DNA from: Adineta ricciae
Taxonomy: Eukaryota > Rotifera > Eurotatoria > Adinetida > Adinetidae
Length of the DNA: 64,000 nt
Direction of reading: 5' to 3'
NCBI GenBank assembly: GCA_905250025.1
Contig: CAJNOJ010000006.1
Location: 620,001-684,000 of the forward strand
The position numbers and the translations under genes are program-made. The notes under the pieces were generated by a model, which searched no databases, was not told where the DNA came from, and worked only from the letters and a program-made list of their open reading frames with translations. Shown one piece after another: positions 24,043 through 34,043 of the stretch (position 1 is the stretch's first letter; every line of letters begins with the position of its first letter).

Positions 24043-26121
24043 ATGCGTAGTTCCAATCGAGATGAAAACGATTCGGATGCTTTCCGAAAAGGACTCGGAT
24101 TCACGGACGAGACATTACCAATTATTTCTTGTAAAGAAGTTGTTCACAAGGATCCAATGTTCGTACTACATATCACTTTTCTTTCTGATTGTGATTTGTT
24201 TGCTTTGATTCGTTCTAGCCATTCAGTAAATGCAAGCGTTCAAACTAAGTTTGAAGTGAAATTAGAAGAAGTTGAATGTCAAAGTGTAAAACGTAAAGAA
24301 CGCGAAGTAAGATTGGAGAAATTTCGTTAGTATTGATATGACTTTTGTTTTAAACAGGTTCAAGTTGATCTTGGAGAGAAATCAGCCAATGACGAGATTC
24401 AAATTGATATGGGACGATTTAATAAATTTCTTGGACGTGTTGAACCACTTGTTCAACACTATTTGGATGAGAATGCTGATCGTCCAAATATCTTACGTGC
24501 GTTTCATTGTCTCCATTAAGATGTTTATCAAGAATTCTGTGCTTTTCGTGTCTAGGACAGATTAAATTGCGACACTTTGGTGATGACAGTGCTCAAGAAT
24601 TGTTTACATTAACCTATCCCGAAGTTCTTGTTGACAAAGAAATTCAAATTACTAGTTTATCATGGTCAGCCAATGGCTCATCGGTATTTGTTGGTTATGG
24701 CAGCACATCTCATGAGGGACTCTGTATGCACAAGGGAGCGGTATGCTCGTGGAATATCGAACGGTACAAAATTAATCCTAGCAAACCGGATATGACTGTT
24801 GAGACAACCAATTGTGTGACCGCACTCGCTTGTCATCCCGAAAGGCCAGGAATTGTAGCGGCTGGTCTTTATAATGGTTGGTATCCTGTTATTTCAATTA
24901 AGAAATGATCTGTTGATGTTTCTCTAGGTGAAATACTAGTTTGGGATTTTCGTGAACAAGATTCGTTGATTGCTCGTGTTCTCGAACGACAAGATCTACA
25001 TCGAGATTCTATCACATCACTTCAATGGATTCGCGAACCGAAATTATCCAAAAAGAAGTTTATTGTAAGGTTATTCTTGCCATTGAACTTGCTTCAAATG
25101 TACTTGCGAATAGCTTGTCTCGACTAGTCAAGATGGTCGCATACTTCTGTGGAATCCATTGCCGAGTAAAAATAATTTGAAATTAAGCGATGCTTACTTT
25201 GTCTCGACAAAAATCAGCAGCAACAGTAAATCGTCAGGCAAACCAATAGGAGGTACGATGAAGTGAATAAAAATTTCGTTTAAACATTCAACATTGTCTA
25301 GTCAGCAGTATAACATTCAATCTCGAAGATTCAGAAACATTTATGTTTGGATGTGATTCAGGCCAATTGTACAAAGGTTCACTCAATTCAGTAACAGCTG
25401 TTCAATCACGTAAGATAAAATATCGACATCGATCGTAATAATTGCTTTAACGTACATATCTTCGTTGTTTTACAGGTGAAGAAGGTCTAGCTGAAATGAC
25501 TGTTCAACCTAAGAATCCAATAACTATGAGTTATCAATCGCATGATAGTCCTATCTATTCGGTGAATTTTTCACCATTCAATCGACATTTGTTTCTTACA
25601 AGTGGTCATGATGGACAAGTTCGCATTTATTCACAACTATTTGTAAGTGAGATTTACTTCTATTTTCCACTAATCGGTGTCTCTATATAGCCAAACTATG
25701 GACGTTGTTTTGCCGCAGCACAAGGCGCAATCTTTTCTTGTCGCTGGTCGCCATCTCGTCCATTAGTTTTCGCAGCTGGAAGTGAACATGGCGGAACGTT
25801 GATCTATGACCTAGAACCACAAGAAGGAGCACCTACTGGCCTTATATCGTCAGTGCCCGTGCAAGAATTACCTTCATCAGATAAAGGATCATCAATTACT
25901 TGTTTAGAATTCAATTATAAAACGTAAAGCAAACAGAATTGTGTATAAAACCTGTTGGAAATAATTATTCGATTTACTTTTTATTTAGACCGAATATTTT
26001 AGCATGCGGAGATAGTGCTGGTGCAGTCATGATATGGAAATTAGCGGAACGATTCACTACAGCACAAAATGATGAAATGGAAAATTTACAGATCCTAGCT
26101 AAAAGTTTTGGTGATAGTTAA
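24043..26121 (+). CDS. DYNC2I2: Dynein-2 intermediate chain 2 (DYNC2I2/WDR34), WD-repeat protein
   Basis: This is an intermediate chain of cytoplasmic dynein-2, the motor for retrograde intraflagellar transport in cilia. The N-terminal part is divergent and charged. Near 24400 comes FNKFLGRVEPLVQHYLDEN, like the light-chain-binding helix region of WDR34. The WD40 propeller then runs from ITSLSWSANGSSVFVGYG (about 24650) through CSWNIERYKINPSKP, ALACHPERPGIVAAGLYNG, ILVWDFREQDSL, GRILLWNPL, IYSVNFSPFNRHLFLTSGHD (about 25555), FSCRWSPSRPLVFAAGSEH (about 25735) and LACGDSAGAVMIWKLAERF to a stop at 26119. These match human WDR34 segment by segment. There are several introns of 50-70 nt. The start is the first in-frame ATG after an acceptor; a short upstream exon cannot be excluded. 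Confidence 0.87.
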
Positions 26122-26604
26122 ATATAAACATGTTTTTCTGTTATCGTATTTCTATGTAAAGACAAATATACGTATTAAATGAGAGTAGCCAGACTGATTG
26201 ATAGATTATCTGTCTTGAGGAACAGATTAAGAAATTCAGATATATGTAAAGTATATTCAAGTAATCGAAGCTAACTGCTAAAAGGTTAGAATAAGTAAGC
26301 CTGAATCGTTGTACTTTCGACATTCTTTCATGAGACATCTAAACGTTGTATATGACCATCCTTTATTGCCAAAGCATAGGCACAAAAGAAGATCGGACAA
26401 TTCTATGGACTATCCGAATTTCTCATTTGTTTTCGAAGAATTTCACTACATAGTAATCGCATATTTGCAGCAAAGATTGCGACTACTTTTTCCACAGATG
26501 AAAACATTTATTAAAAAGATTTCGAATTGTTTCACTCGGTCAAAGTACAAAGCTAGTCTTATGATTATGAGTATGTTATCATCTTCAATAGATTCAAACG
26601 TGTC

Positions 26605-27327
26605 CTATTCATGAGCCTCGCGATTTTCGTGTTGACGAAAGTAATTTTCTGCTTGTCGACGAAGATGTCGTTCATGATATAGATTTCTCAAGCGATGATC
26701 ACTTGCTTCGTCATGTTTCAATTGCTAAAACCACAATTAATATTTCGAACTTTGCAATCAGATCGTTTAGTAAACATACATGTACAGCCAGTGAGTTGAA
26801 CGTTCGTTTCTGTCCAAACTGTTTATCTTTATAATGCCCGCCATAGTTAACGAATGATGGCCGATTGTCAAAGTACTCATGATTACCAACCAAATCACAT
26901 GACGCATACGGTGTTTGGATTGCTTTATAAACATTATACAAGACACGTTATATGCATCGATAGCAATAAAGAATAGAAGTATATACTAACCATATTTACT
27001 TTTTCTCTTCATGAAATTGTCCCAAGTGCAGTTATCTGCCATTCTATCTGACGATGTAGTTTTTGGTCGATTCGAAACTCGAGGGTAAACTGGTCTTGGT
27101 GGCAAACGGGAGCATCTCTGCTCGTATTTAATATTTGCTGCCAATGCATGTTGTCGACCAGCTTCTTTCAAACAGACATCACAAGGACGGTAGTGTGCCG
27201 ATCGAACACGTTCACCTCGAACTTGAAATACGTATGGATCATCATATATTAAATGTGCGTAAGAGTGGGAACATTTGCAAGATTTATTCTGTTGATGAAT
27301 AGGTCGTCTAGATGTAGTAGCGGCCAT
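26605..27327 (-). CDS. Unrecognised small basic protein, three exons
   Basis: Three minus-strand exons (about 27327-26992, a middle exon near 26924-26780, and about 26727-26605) join in frame to roughly 185 residues. ATG 27327 opens MAATTSRRPIHQQ. Exon 1 holds a Cys/His-containing stretch (SCKCSHSYAHLIYDDPYVF and RPCDVCLKEAGRQHA). Exon 2 is Tyr/Phe-rich (VNYGGHYKDKQFG), and exon 3 is charged, ending RQHENREAHE. There is no signal peptide or membrane span. The short, basic, Pro/Tyr-bearing style is reminiscent of microtubule-inner or axonemal proteins, and the neighbour is a ciliary dynein gene, but that is only suggestive. Clean splice sites and consistent frames support a real gene. Confidence 0.62.
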
Positions 27328-27753
27328 GTTTTAATAAATAGAAATCAAAGTAAAAACATCATTGCGAAAGACACATGAAAAACCACAAAAAGGTGTGATG
27401 TTCGTCATTTTCAAAGACGTTGACGTTTCTGTCAACAACCGGGAGAGGAGAACTGGAATTCTCAATGCCAACTCACACAGATGTCAGAATGTAACTATGA
27501 TGTCGCATGTCGAGAGAGATGTGGTTTATTACCGTAAGTATTTCAATCAATGCCGATAGATTCAAATCGAGCAAAAGGAAAACATTAATCCAATCAAAAT
27601 TGTGATTTGTCCTATTCATCCAGTAGGTTCATGGATTCCTAACTGATAAACTATTATGAGGCAAGCAAATCATGCAGATATTCCATCTATTTATTTGAGC
27701 AATCACAATAAAATGAAAGAGAAAATATAACTTCTTATGCTTTCGTCGGTGCA

Positions 27754-28081
27754 TCAAACACCACATTTGCATGCTGAACAATTACATTCCATACAGTCAC
27801 AACTTGGATCACAGTTCGATTTTCCTGCTACAAAATAAATGAGACGTTACTGTAGAGAGACAGAAAGTGATTTTGTTGTGTGCAGATACATACGACAACA
27901 CGATTGGCAGTCGCATGTACACGAGCAATTGTCTTGGCATGCACAGGAAGCATCTTGGCAAGAGGTACCACATCCACATCCACATCCTCCAGCTAAAGAG
28001 AATGAGGCGATGATATACATTAAGGTGATAAGAAGGAGAAAGCAGAAGAGTGTTACCTTTGTGTTGTGAAGTTCCGGGCAT
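27754..28081 (-). CDS. Metallothionein-like Cys-rich protein, copy A
   Basis: A small metal-binding protein of the metallothionein type, expected to chelate Zn, Cu or Cd in the cytosol. Exons 28081-28057, 27992-27894 and 27827-27754 join to 198 nt, or 65 residues. It has 19 Cys in C-x-C, C-x-x-C and CC arrangements, no aromatic residues and no signal peptide. Exon 1 encodes MPGTSQHK, exon 2 a run of 12 Cys starting GGCGCGCGTSC, and exon 3 seven Cys ending NCSACKCGV. It differs from copy B by an additional Gly-Cys unit in exon 2 and by two or three residues at the end. An MRE core and TATA box lie upstream in the arm. The family name rests on composition and Cys pattern, because metallothioneins diverge too much for motif identity. 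Confidence 0.85.
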
Positions 28082-28179
28082 AATGTTGAGTCGTGAGAAG
28101 ATAAGTGGCGAAGTGAGCTGGAAGGTGATGTAATGTAATGGAGTGAGTGAGTGAGTGAATGAAGGTGGATAGCGTGACT

Positions 28180-28186
28180 TTTTATA
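28180..28186 (-). promoter_or_regulatory. TATA box of metallothionein copy A
   Basis: TATAAAA on the minus strand, about 100 bp upstream of the copy A start codon. It is mirrored at the same distance in copy B. Confidence 0.7.
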
Positions 28187-28224
28187 GGTACGGAAACTGT
28201 ATAGAAAAAGTGTTTTTGCGCGGG

Positions 28225-28231
28225 GGGTGCA
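28225..28231 (-). promoter_or_regulatory. Metal-response-element core upstream of copy A
   Basis: TGCACCC on the minus strand fits the MTF-1 metal-response core TGCRCNC and lies about 40 bp upstream of the TATA box. The flank (TGCACCCCCCGCGC) is GC-rich in an otherwise AT-rich region. Binding by MTF-1 is inference from established metallothionein regulation. Confidence 0.6.
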
Positions 28232-28270
28232 GTTGTCGTCATTGAACGGCACCCCCGTCATCGATAGCCT

Positions 28271-28673
28271 TCACGATGACAATCGTGTGTTCTACCAGCA
28301 TATTAGTGCACTTACGAAAGCCAGACATACTTATCACTTAATAAAGAGACCCTGTGCTCCGTGATGTACACGGCAAATGATCGAACAAAGAAGGGCAAAG
28401 GGAACCGAAAAACTAGAGAGCAAGGATATATTCTAGACGAGACGAACAAAAAAAACTTGGCTATTTCTTCATTTATTGGCCACATAATTTGTGTACATAA
28501 AATACATCATTTTATTGGTTTTTAGTTAGTGTATCAACATCGTTGTTGTTGCAAAAACAGTTTATTTTTTGCACGGATTATTGTCAATTACGACTCATTA
28601 GAAGAATGACATGCAACTAAACCTACAAGCCGTGACGGAAAAGATTGAAGGAAATCTCATCGTCTGATAGATA
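28271..28673. other. Spacer between the inverted-repeat arms
   Basis: About 400 bp of AT-rich unique sequence forms the loop between the two metallothionein promoters. I see no exon. It may act as a shared upstream control region. Confidence 0.5.
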
Positions 28674-28719
28674 AATATCAAGGCTATCGATGACGGGGGT
28701 GCCGTTCAATGACTATAAC

Positions 28720-28726
28720 TGCACCC
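28720..28726 (+). promoter_or_regulatory. Metal-response-element core upstream of copy B
   Basis: TGCACCC fits the TGCRCNC metal-response core, about 38 bp upstream of the TATA box, and continues into CCGCGC. It is the mirror image of the site at 28225-28231. Confidence 0.6.
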
Positions 28727-28763
28727 CCGCGCAAAAACACTTTTTCTATACAGTTTCCGTACC

Positions 28764-28770
28764 TATAAAA
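28764..28770 (+). promoter_or_regulatory. TATA box of metallothionein copy B
   Basis: TATAAAA about 100 bp upstream of the copy B start codon, identical in position to the copy A box. Confidence 0.7.
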
Positions 28771-28868
28771 AGTCACGCTATCCACCTTCATTCACTCACT
28801 CACTCACTCCATTATATTACATCACCTTCCAGCTCACTTCGCCACTTATCTTCTCACGACTCAACATC

Positions 28869-29190
28869 ATGCCCGGAACTTCACAACACAAAGGTAATAC
28901 TCTTCTGCTCTCTCCTTCTTGTCATCTTAATGTATATCATCGCCTCATTCTCTTTAGCTGGAGGATGTGGATGTGGTACCTCTTGCCAAGATGCTTCCTG
29001 TGCATGCCAAGACAATTGCTCGTGTACATGCGACTGCCAATCGTGTTGTCGTATGTATCTGCACACAACAAAATCACTTTCTGTCTCTCTACAGTAACGT
29101 CTCCTTTGTTTTGTAGCAGGAAAATCGAACTGTGATCCAAGTTGTGACTGTATGGAATGTAATTGTTTATCATGCAAATGTGCTGTTTGA
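28869..29190 (+). CDS. Metallothionein-like Cys-rich protein, copy B
   Basis: Exons 28869-28893, 28958-29050 and 29117-29190 give 192 nt, or 63 residues with 18 Cys. The Cys lie at 12, 14, 18, 23, 25, 29, 31, 33, 35, 38 and 39 in exon 2 and at 45, 49, 51, 54, 56, 59 and 61 in exon 3. There are no Phe, Tyr or Trp and only one His. The exon boundary falls between an 11-Cys block and a 7-Cys block, suggesting two metal clusters joined by PGKSN. Exon 3 starts at a tandem acceptor (TAG followed by CAG), so use of the second AG would drop one codon. Promoter features mirror copy A. The metallothionein call is from composition and Cys spacing; no close named homologue comes to mind. Confidence 0.87.
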
Positions 29191-29892
29191 TGCACCGACG
29201 AAAATAAGCGACGTGATTTAGCCATATATCTGCGGAAGTTCAACTGCGTATTACCCTTGATTTTTTCTGTAATCCATAAAGTGTTGCTTTTTCTTGACCA
29301 AACTGCAGGAACAAATAAAGCTTCAGACTATATCCAAAGCGAATGCATGGACATATTATAGTCGGCTATTATGAGAATAGGTCAGCCTTTTTCTCTCTCT
29401 GGCTCTCAAGTGGATCACATCGTATTGCTCAGTAAAGGTGATCTGCTAATCTCTAGAACATTTCTTGATAACTATCAAAATGAATCACTTCTGGTTGTTT
29501 TCATATATCTATTTATCACTCAAACTTGAATGCCATTAGACGTATTTATCATGGTATATTCGGTATTAGTTAATTAACTGTAATCACTATGGTTAAGACA
29601 TATAGTACGATCATTCAACTACCTACACATCTGATAATTTTCAGCACATTCTCCATTGGCAATTCCACCTTGGAACATTGTCACGGTTTGCATCCGTTCC
29701 GTAGGATTCTTTTTCGAAGTCAAGGAGATAATGCATTAAATATGACTAGACTAACGTAAACAGGATATTAATCAACACTAAATAGAACAGTCTGTCAAAT
29801 GTATGATTGATACGATAGGAAACGAAGTTGTCATTTGTTTTATTACGACTAGAAAGTAATCAATCGAATGCAAATGCACACTCACACACACG
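29191..29892. other. Intergenic spacer between copy B and stomatin
   Basis: Two genes converge on about 700 bp of AT-rich sequence. AATAAA near 29315 could serve copy B. No exon or RNA gene is seen. Confidence 0.55.
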
Positions 29893-32270
29893 TTATCGTT
29901 TATACAATGGTACAGCCTGTAAAAGTTCAACAGGAACAGGAAAAACAATTGTTGAATTGCGTTCGGCAGCAATTTGTGTTAGTGTTTGTAAATATCGTAG
30001 TTGCATAGCAATAGGTGACTCATTTATGATATCAGCTGCTTCTTTCAAACCGCGACTAGCTTTCATTTCACCTTCAGCAGCAATAATCTTTGCACGAGCA
30101 TCTCGAGATGCTTCCGCTTCGGCTGCCATTGCCTTTTGTAATGCCACTGGAAGACGTACATCTTTAACTTCAACCCGTTCGACTTTAACACCCCAGGGAT
30201 CTGTTGCTTCGTCGAGGGCAGTCTATAGAAAGCAACTATCGACATAAAATTATTTTTTTAGGAGATACTTCTACATGCCTGGATAACAGTATCGATCTTA
30301 TCACGTTCAGCCAGAATTTCATGAAGTGTTTTTGTACCTAAAACCTATAATCAACAAACAAAGAAATATCTCTCGTGATAGATTTATGAAACTAAGCTAT
30401 TGAAATACATTTCGAAGTGTAGTTGCCGCGAGGAGTTTCGTTGACTTGGCCGCATCTTCGACATTCGTTATTGAAATGACTGCATTGAATATTCGAAAAT
30501 AAACGACAGCATCGACGGCTACGGTTACACTATCCCGTGTTAGAATTTCTTGCGGTGGCACATCAAACGTTACTGTTCGAAGATCGACTTTGCTGTATGT
30601 ATCGATACATGGTAGAATGAAGAAGAGACCGGGCCCTAAATAGAATCGACATAGAATAGCTGAAATCCCTCAGTCATTTCGAGGTCATTGCAAATCTCTG
30701 TACTCTGAGTGTCGATTTCAACCATTGAATATCAATCTCCAGATGGTCGTCTTGGTTCTCAGTGTTAATTATCATCTTTCAGCTTAGATGACAATGAAAT
30801 GACACGTCATTATTTTTATCGCTTACTTACCACGTGCTCCATCGGCGAGGATTCGGCCGAGTCGGAATATAACTGCCCGTTCGTATTCTTGCACAACCTA
30901 ATCGTTAGATATGATGTACTTTTGTGGGTTTTTTACTTCGAAATTAATATACTTTCAGACAGAAACATAATGACAATGGAAATGTAATGACGACAAGAGC
31001 ATAACTGAGAACAATAAGTATGCTAAAGAAATAACCTGATTGTTCAGCTTTGTCTTTAAGATCTAAATAGAGAGAAGAAGACAATTCATAAGTGTTATAG
31101 TCTTTTGGCTAGAAAGCCTCTCGTTATTTTCAGTACAATCTTTAACATAATCACAATAATCGAGCAGGGAGACGTTGTTTTTCTGTTCAAACTAATAAAA
31201 ATGATTCAAGTGGAAAATTGTCAATTAGAGCTCTATTATTATCATCTAGATCTACAATCTAATATTGAATTCACTGAAAATATTAACAAACAAAAATTTT
31301 ACCACGTCCATACGACTGACTGCGACTTGTCGGAGGCGAGTATTGATCTATACGAATTCGAGATGGTGATATGTGATGTGATCGGTGTGTTGTTGTTGGA
31401 CGTTGTATTTCTGTATGAGTAGTCCGTCCTGAACTAGGATGAGCATCGCTTTCGTCATATCGATGTCTCATTATTCTGATGGATATAATTTTCTTCTTTT
31501 CTCTTACCAATTCATTTCTCGTCGGATCGTCATCAGATATTAGCAAAAAATGTCGTACATACGCTCTTTTCAGTGCGAATAATCTTGCGTTATAATTGGC
31601 GAAACGTGCACATTTTCTCTCTTATCGTATGAAGCATACGTCGAAGACATCATTTTTTTCTACGGTAGATCTTTCTTAGCCGTGCTCAACTACATATACG
31701 TAGAGAAATATATATACATAGAGAGAGACACGATTTGGTAGACATTAACAGAGTAAATGTCATTCGGGAACGAGTATATATATTACCATCGTATTATAAT
31801 TATTAGATTGTTTCCTCTCTATCATGTCACAATTAAGGTACAGAAGAAACAATTAGCAAACAGTACAAGGGAGACAATTTTATACGAAGAATATGTTGGA
31901 CAATATCTCTGCATATCTTTTCTGTCTGACAACTCGATTTTACCTTGGCATTAGCACAAATATAGTTTTATATGATGGAAACAAAGGGAAAACACGAGAA
32001 ATTTAACATACCATCCGTGACTGGATGTACAAATAAACGAGGTGGAATGATAAATGAATATCGAGAAAGACGCCGAGCCACATTTCCATCCGTTCGTTGA
32101 TTTCCCGGTATCATCGGAGTCAGATAATCTTCTGCTGACATTGAACCAAACTGTGTTCGATATACATCCGCACGATTTGATGCTCGCCGAACACCGTACT
32201 GAGCGGCATAAGTAAAACCACTCGTTGCTGCACCACCGTTGTCTGCATCGAGTGGAGCTGTATCCAGCAT
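29893..32270 (-). CDS. STOM: Stomatin (band 7/SPFH-domain membrane protein)
   Basis: A hairpin-anchored SPFH protein that oligomerises at the cytosolic face of the plasma membrane and tunes ion channels (compare MEC-2 and UNC-1). The minus-strand order is a variable N-terminus, the membrane hairpin ([19 protein letters not shown], about 31039-30955), then [17 protein letters not shown]. Next come [18 protein letters not shown] and [20 protein letters not shown], then [17 protein letters not shown], and the last exon with [33 protein letters not shown] and [14 protein letters not shown]. Match to animal stomatins is near-continuous. Two possible first coding exons exist, 32270-32012 ([13 protein letters not shown]) and 31471-31303 ([13 protein letters not shown]). 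Both end in phase 1 at good donors, so both can splice to the hairpin exon. Confidence 0.92.
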
Positions 32271-33311
32271 ATTGTTCGACGATTAATATGGAATGTCACT
32301 TGAACGATTAATATTTTTCAAGTCGATATATAATTAGAATTCTAAACGACTATTAACACGTATGCTGCACTCTTGGTACTTTCGACACTAGTGAATTCGA
32401 TCATCACCTGCTAGCCAGCGAGAGAACGATTACTTCCATTCAGAACTTCGTCTATCTATGTCAAAATAATAGTTTATGGTTCATTAGATCCCTAAATGCA
32501 TTGGTTATTATTGACTGATACAAGTGACTATGAAAAACAAGAATAGAACAAGAAAATGCTTCACCGAGTGAACCTCCTCTCGACAACTTTCCCTCTTTAT
32601 TTCATTATCTTTTTTCGCTGCTGGTACTTCTAATACAGATTAGCAGTCAACTTGTTACATTTGTCAAAAATTCTCATTAGAAGTTCGATCATATCTGTCC
32701 TTCTTCTGCCTATAGCGTGTCATGGAGAATGAAAATATAAAAACATGCTAATTTTATTGCCACCACCAACCAAGAGCTCGTTACAATCGTTCTAATCTGT
32801 TTCTTCATAAATGCAACTTTTCAGTGCAAAAAAGAAAGAAAAAAAGAACTAGAAGTATGTTGTCGATACTTGAATAGGAGTAACATGTGTAACAATCTAA
32901 AATCGGATTATTTATTCGTCGTTGTCATCGACTTCGTCGATTTCCTCTGTACTATTGATTTCAATACTTTCGCTTAACAAAGACATCGATTCAAAATCAA
33001 GACACAAGAGAAACTCATGCAAATGGATTTCTTTTCCTGAACGGCTACTTCACTGAACAACGAGATCTATAATGCGTATCATCAATACAAATTTTATTAC
33101 GTCCATTGATTTAGAGCGAGAGAATAATAACAAAAAAAAATTGTCCTCTTCTCTTTCGCCAAGATAATTAAACGAACAAATTGGTGTCAGTCTCATCATA
33201 TCAATTAATCAATCTTTAGATCAATTAAATCACCCATCACATCAATTTGAAAACAAATCAGTATAAATATTCCAATCGTCATTGCGAAATGATATTCACT
33301 AACATTCAGCA
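32271..33311. other. Spacer with a possible acidic minus-strand coding tail
   Basis: Mostly AT-rich. On the minus strand at about 33044-32909 a frame ends in a strongly acidic tail (STEEIDEVDDNDE, stop), which looks more coding-like than its surroundings. I could not attach it to a start or further exons. The right end is the upstream region of the next gene. Confidence 0.35.
33262..33268 (+). promoter_or_regulatory. TATA-like box upstream of 33312 gene
   Basis: TATAAAT about 45 bp upstream of the ATG at 33312. The spacing would give a very short leader. Confidence 0.4.
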
Positions 33312-33707
33312 ATGTCAACTATCATCTCATCACCAGTTGTTCATTCCAAAACACGCATGCGACCTTCGACACCTATTCGTCGTCGTTGTCTAGCACCACT
33401 TCAATGCAATTCAACGCGCACCATTAACATTCAACACGTCCTGCACAATCTTATTGATTCTCTCCGAGATTCAACAGATTCTTCAACACAATTATTAATA
33501 CGGCTATACTATCACAAATCATCTCGACTCAACGATCAACCAGACAAACTGCTTCTGTTTCAACAAGAAATCTACTGTAGTCTGCGTCGACTTCATCCAT
33601 CATTGATCAATCCTTCTTTGTTTGATCAAGAAAATCAATTGACAAAGACACCGCAACCGATCGTAACGAGTCGATCAGGACAAGCCACTATTCGAAAACT
33701 GCATTAA
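33312..33707 (+). CDS. Unrecognised small single-exon protein
   Basis: 131 codons plus stop. ATG 33312 opens MSTIISSPVVHSKTRMRPST; a basic segment follows (PIRRRCLAPLQCNSTRT), then a helical stretch (HVLHNLIDSLRDSTDSS, IRLYYHKSS, LLFQQEIYCSLRRLH). There is no signal peptide or membrane segment. A TATA-like box lies just upstream, and AATAAAAG near 33763 could be its poly(A) signal. I recognise no family. The frame is compositionally like the neighbouring genes, which supports it being real. Confidence 0.55.
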   Translation: MSTIISSPVVHSKTRMRPSTPIRRRCLAPLQCNSTRTINIQHVLHNLIDSLRDSTDSSTQLLIRLYYHKSSRLNDQPDKLLLFQQEIYCSLRRLHPSLINPSLFDQENQLTKTPQPIVTSRSGQATIRKLH

Positions 33708-34043
33708 ACGCTTTTTTTTTATTGTATTTTTATTAAGCAATTCGTTGTTTTATTTTCATGAGAATAAAAGAAATAGAAGAAACAAATGCTCTACTGCTTC
33801 GAAAAAAAGTTTCTCACCTACTTTTCTAAAGTCGAGAAAAGAAATATAAAAGAAAAACACGTTTGCATTGTTGGATCACAGTGGAGTTTCTTTCTTCCAC
33901 ACCGATTCTTATTATTCACCCTTCAGCAAAGATAAACTATCGTGAATATAAATTTCTATGGATGCAATATACACAAACATGTTTGACGTCGTTCGAATAA
34001 ATGGAAAGAAGTTGAAATATAAACACGAGTAAAGACTGTTAAA
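33708..34043. other. Intergenic spacer
   Basis: Contains a T-rich 3' flank with AATAAAAG near 33763 and the short upstream region of the LRR gene. No exon is seen. Confidence 0.5.

Larger units (their letters stand above)
27741..28270. repeat. Left arm of ~0.53-kb inverted repeat carrying a metallothionein gene
   Basis: This segment, read on the minus strand, is nearly identical to 28674-29203 on the plus strand. It includes promoter, 5'UTR, three exons and both introns, whose lengths are equal in the two copies (64 and 66 nt). Similarity stops abruptly just past each stop codon and just beyond the shared ATCGATAGCC sequence at the inner ends. The arms are separated by about 400 bp of unrelated sequence. 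Confidence 0.9.
28674..29203. repeat. Right arm of ~0.53-kb inverted repeat carrying a metallothionein gene
   Basis: The inverted counterpart of 27741-28270, with the same promoter, introns and exons in opposite orientation. A (CACT)n run in the 5'UTR (about 28793-28808) is shared. Confidence 0.9.

Noticed and set aside
27362-27559. A 65-codon plus-strand frame upstream of the 26605-27327 gene
   Set aside because: Short, without family features, and placed in a divergent promoter region.
28690-29097. A long open frame across the metallothionein promoter, 5'UTR and first exons (and its mirror at 27847-28242)
   Set aside because: It starts in the promoter arm and reads through the TATA region, introns and a different frame. 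The Cys-rich spliced product is far better supported.
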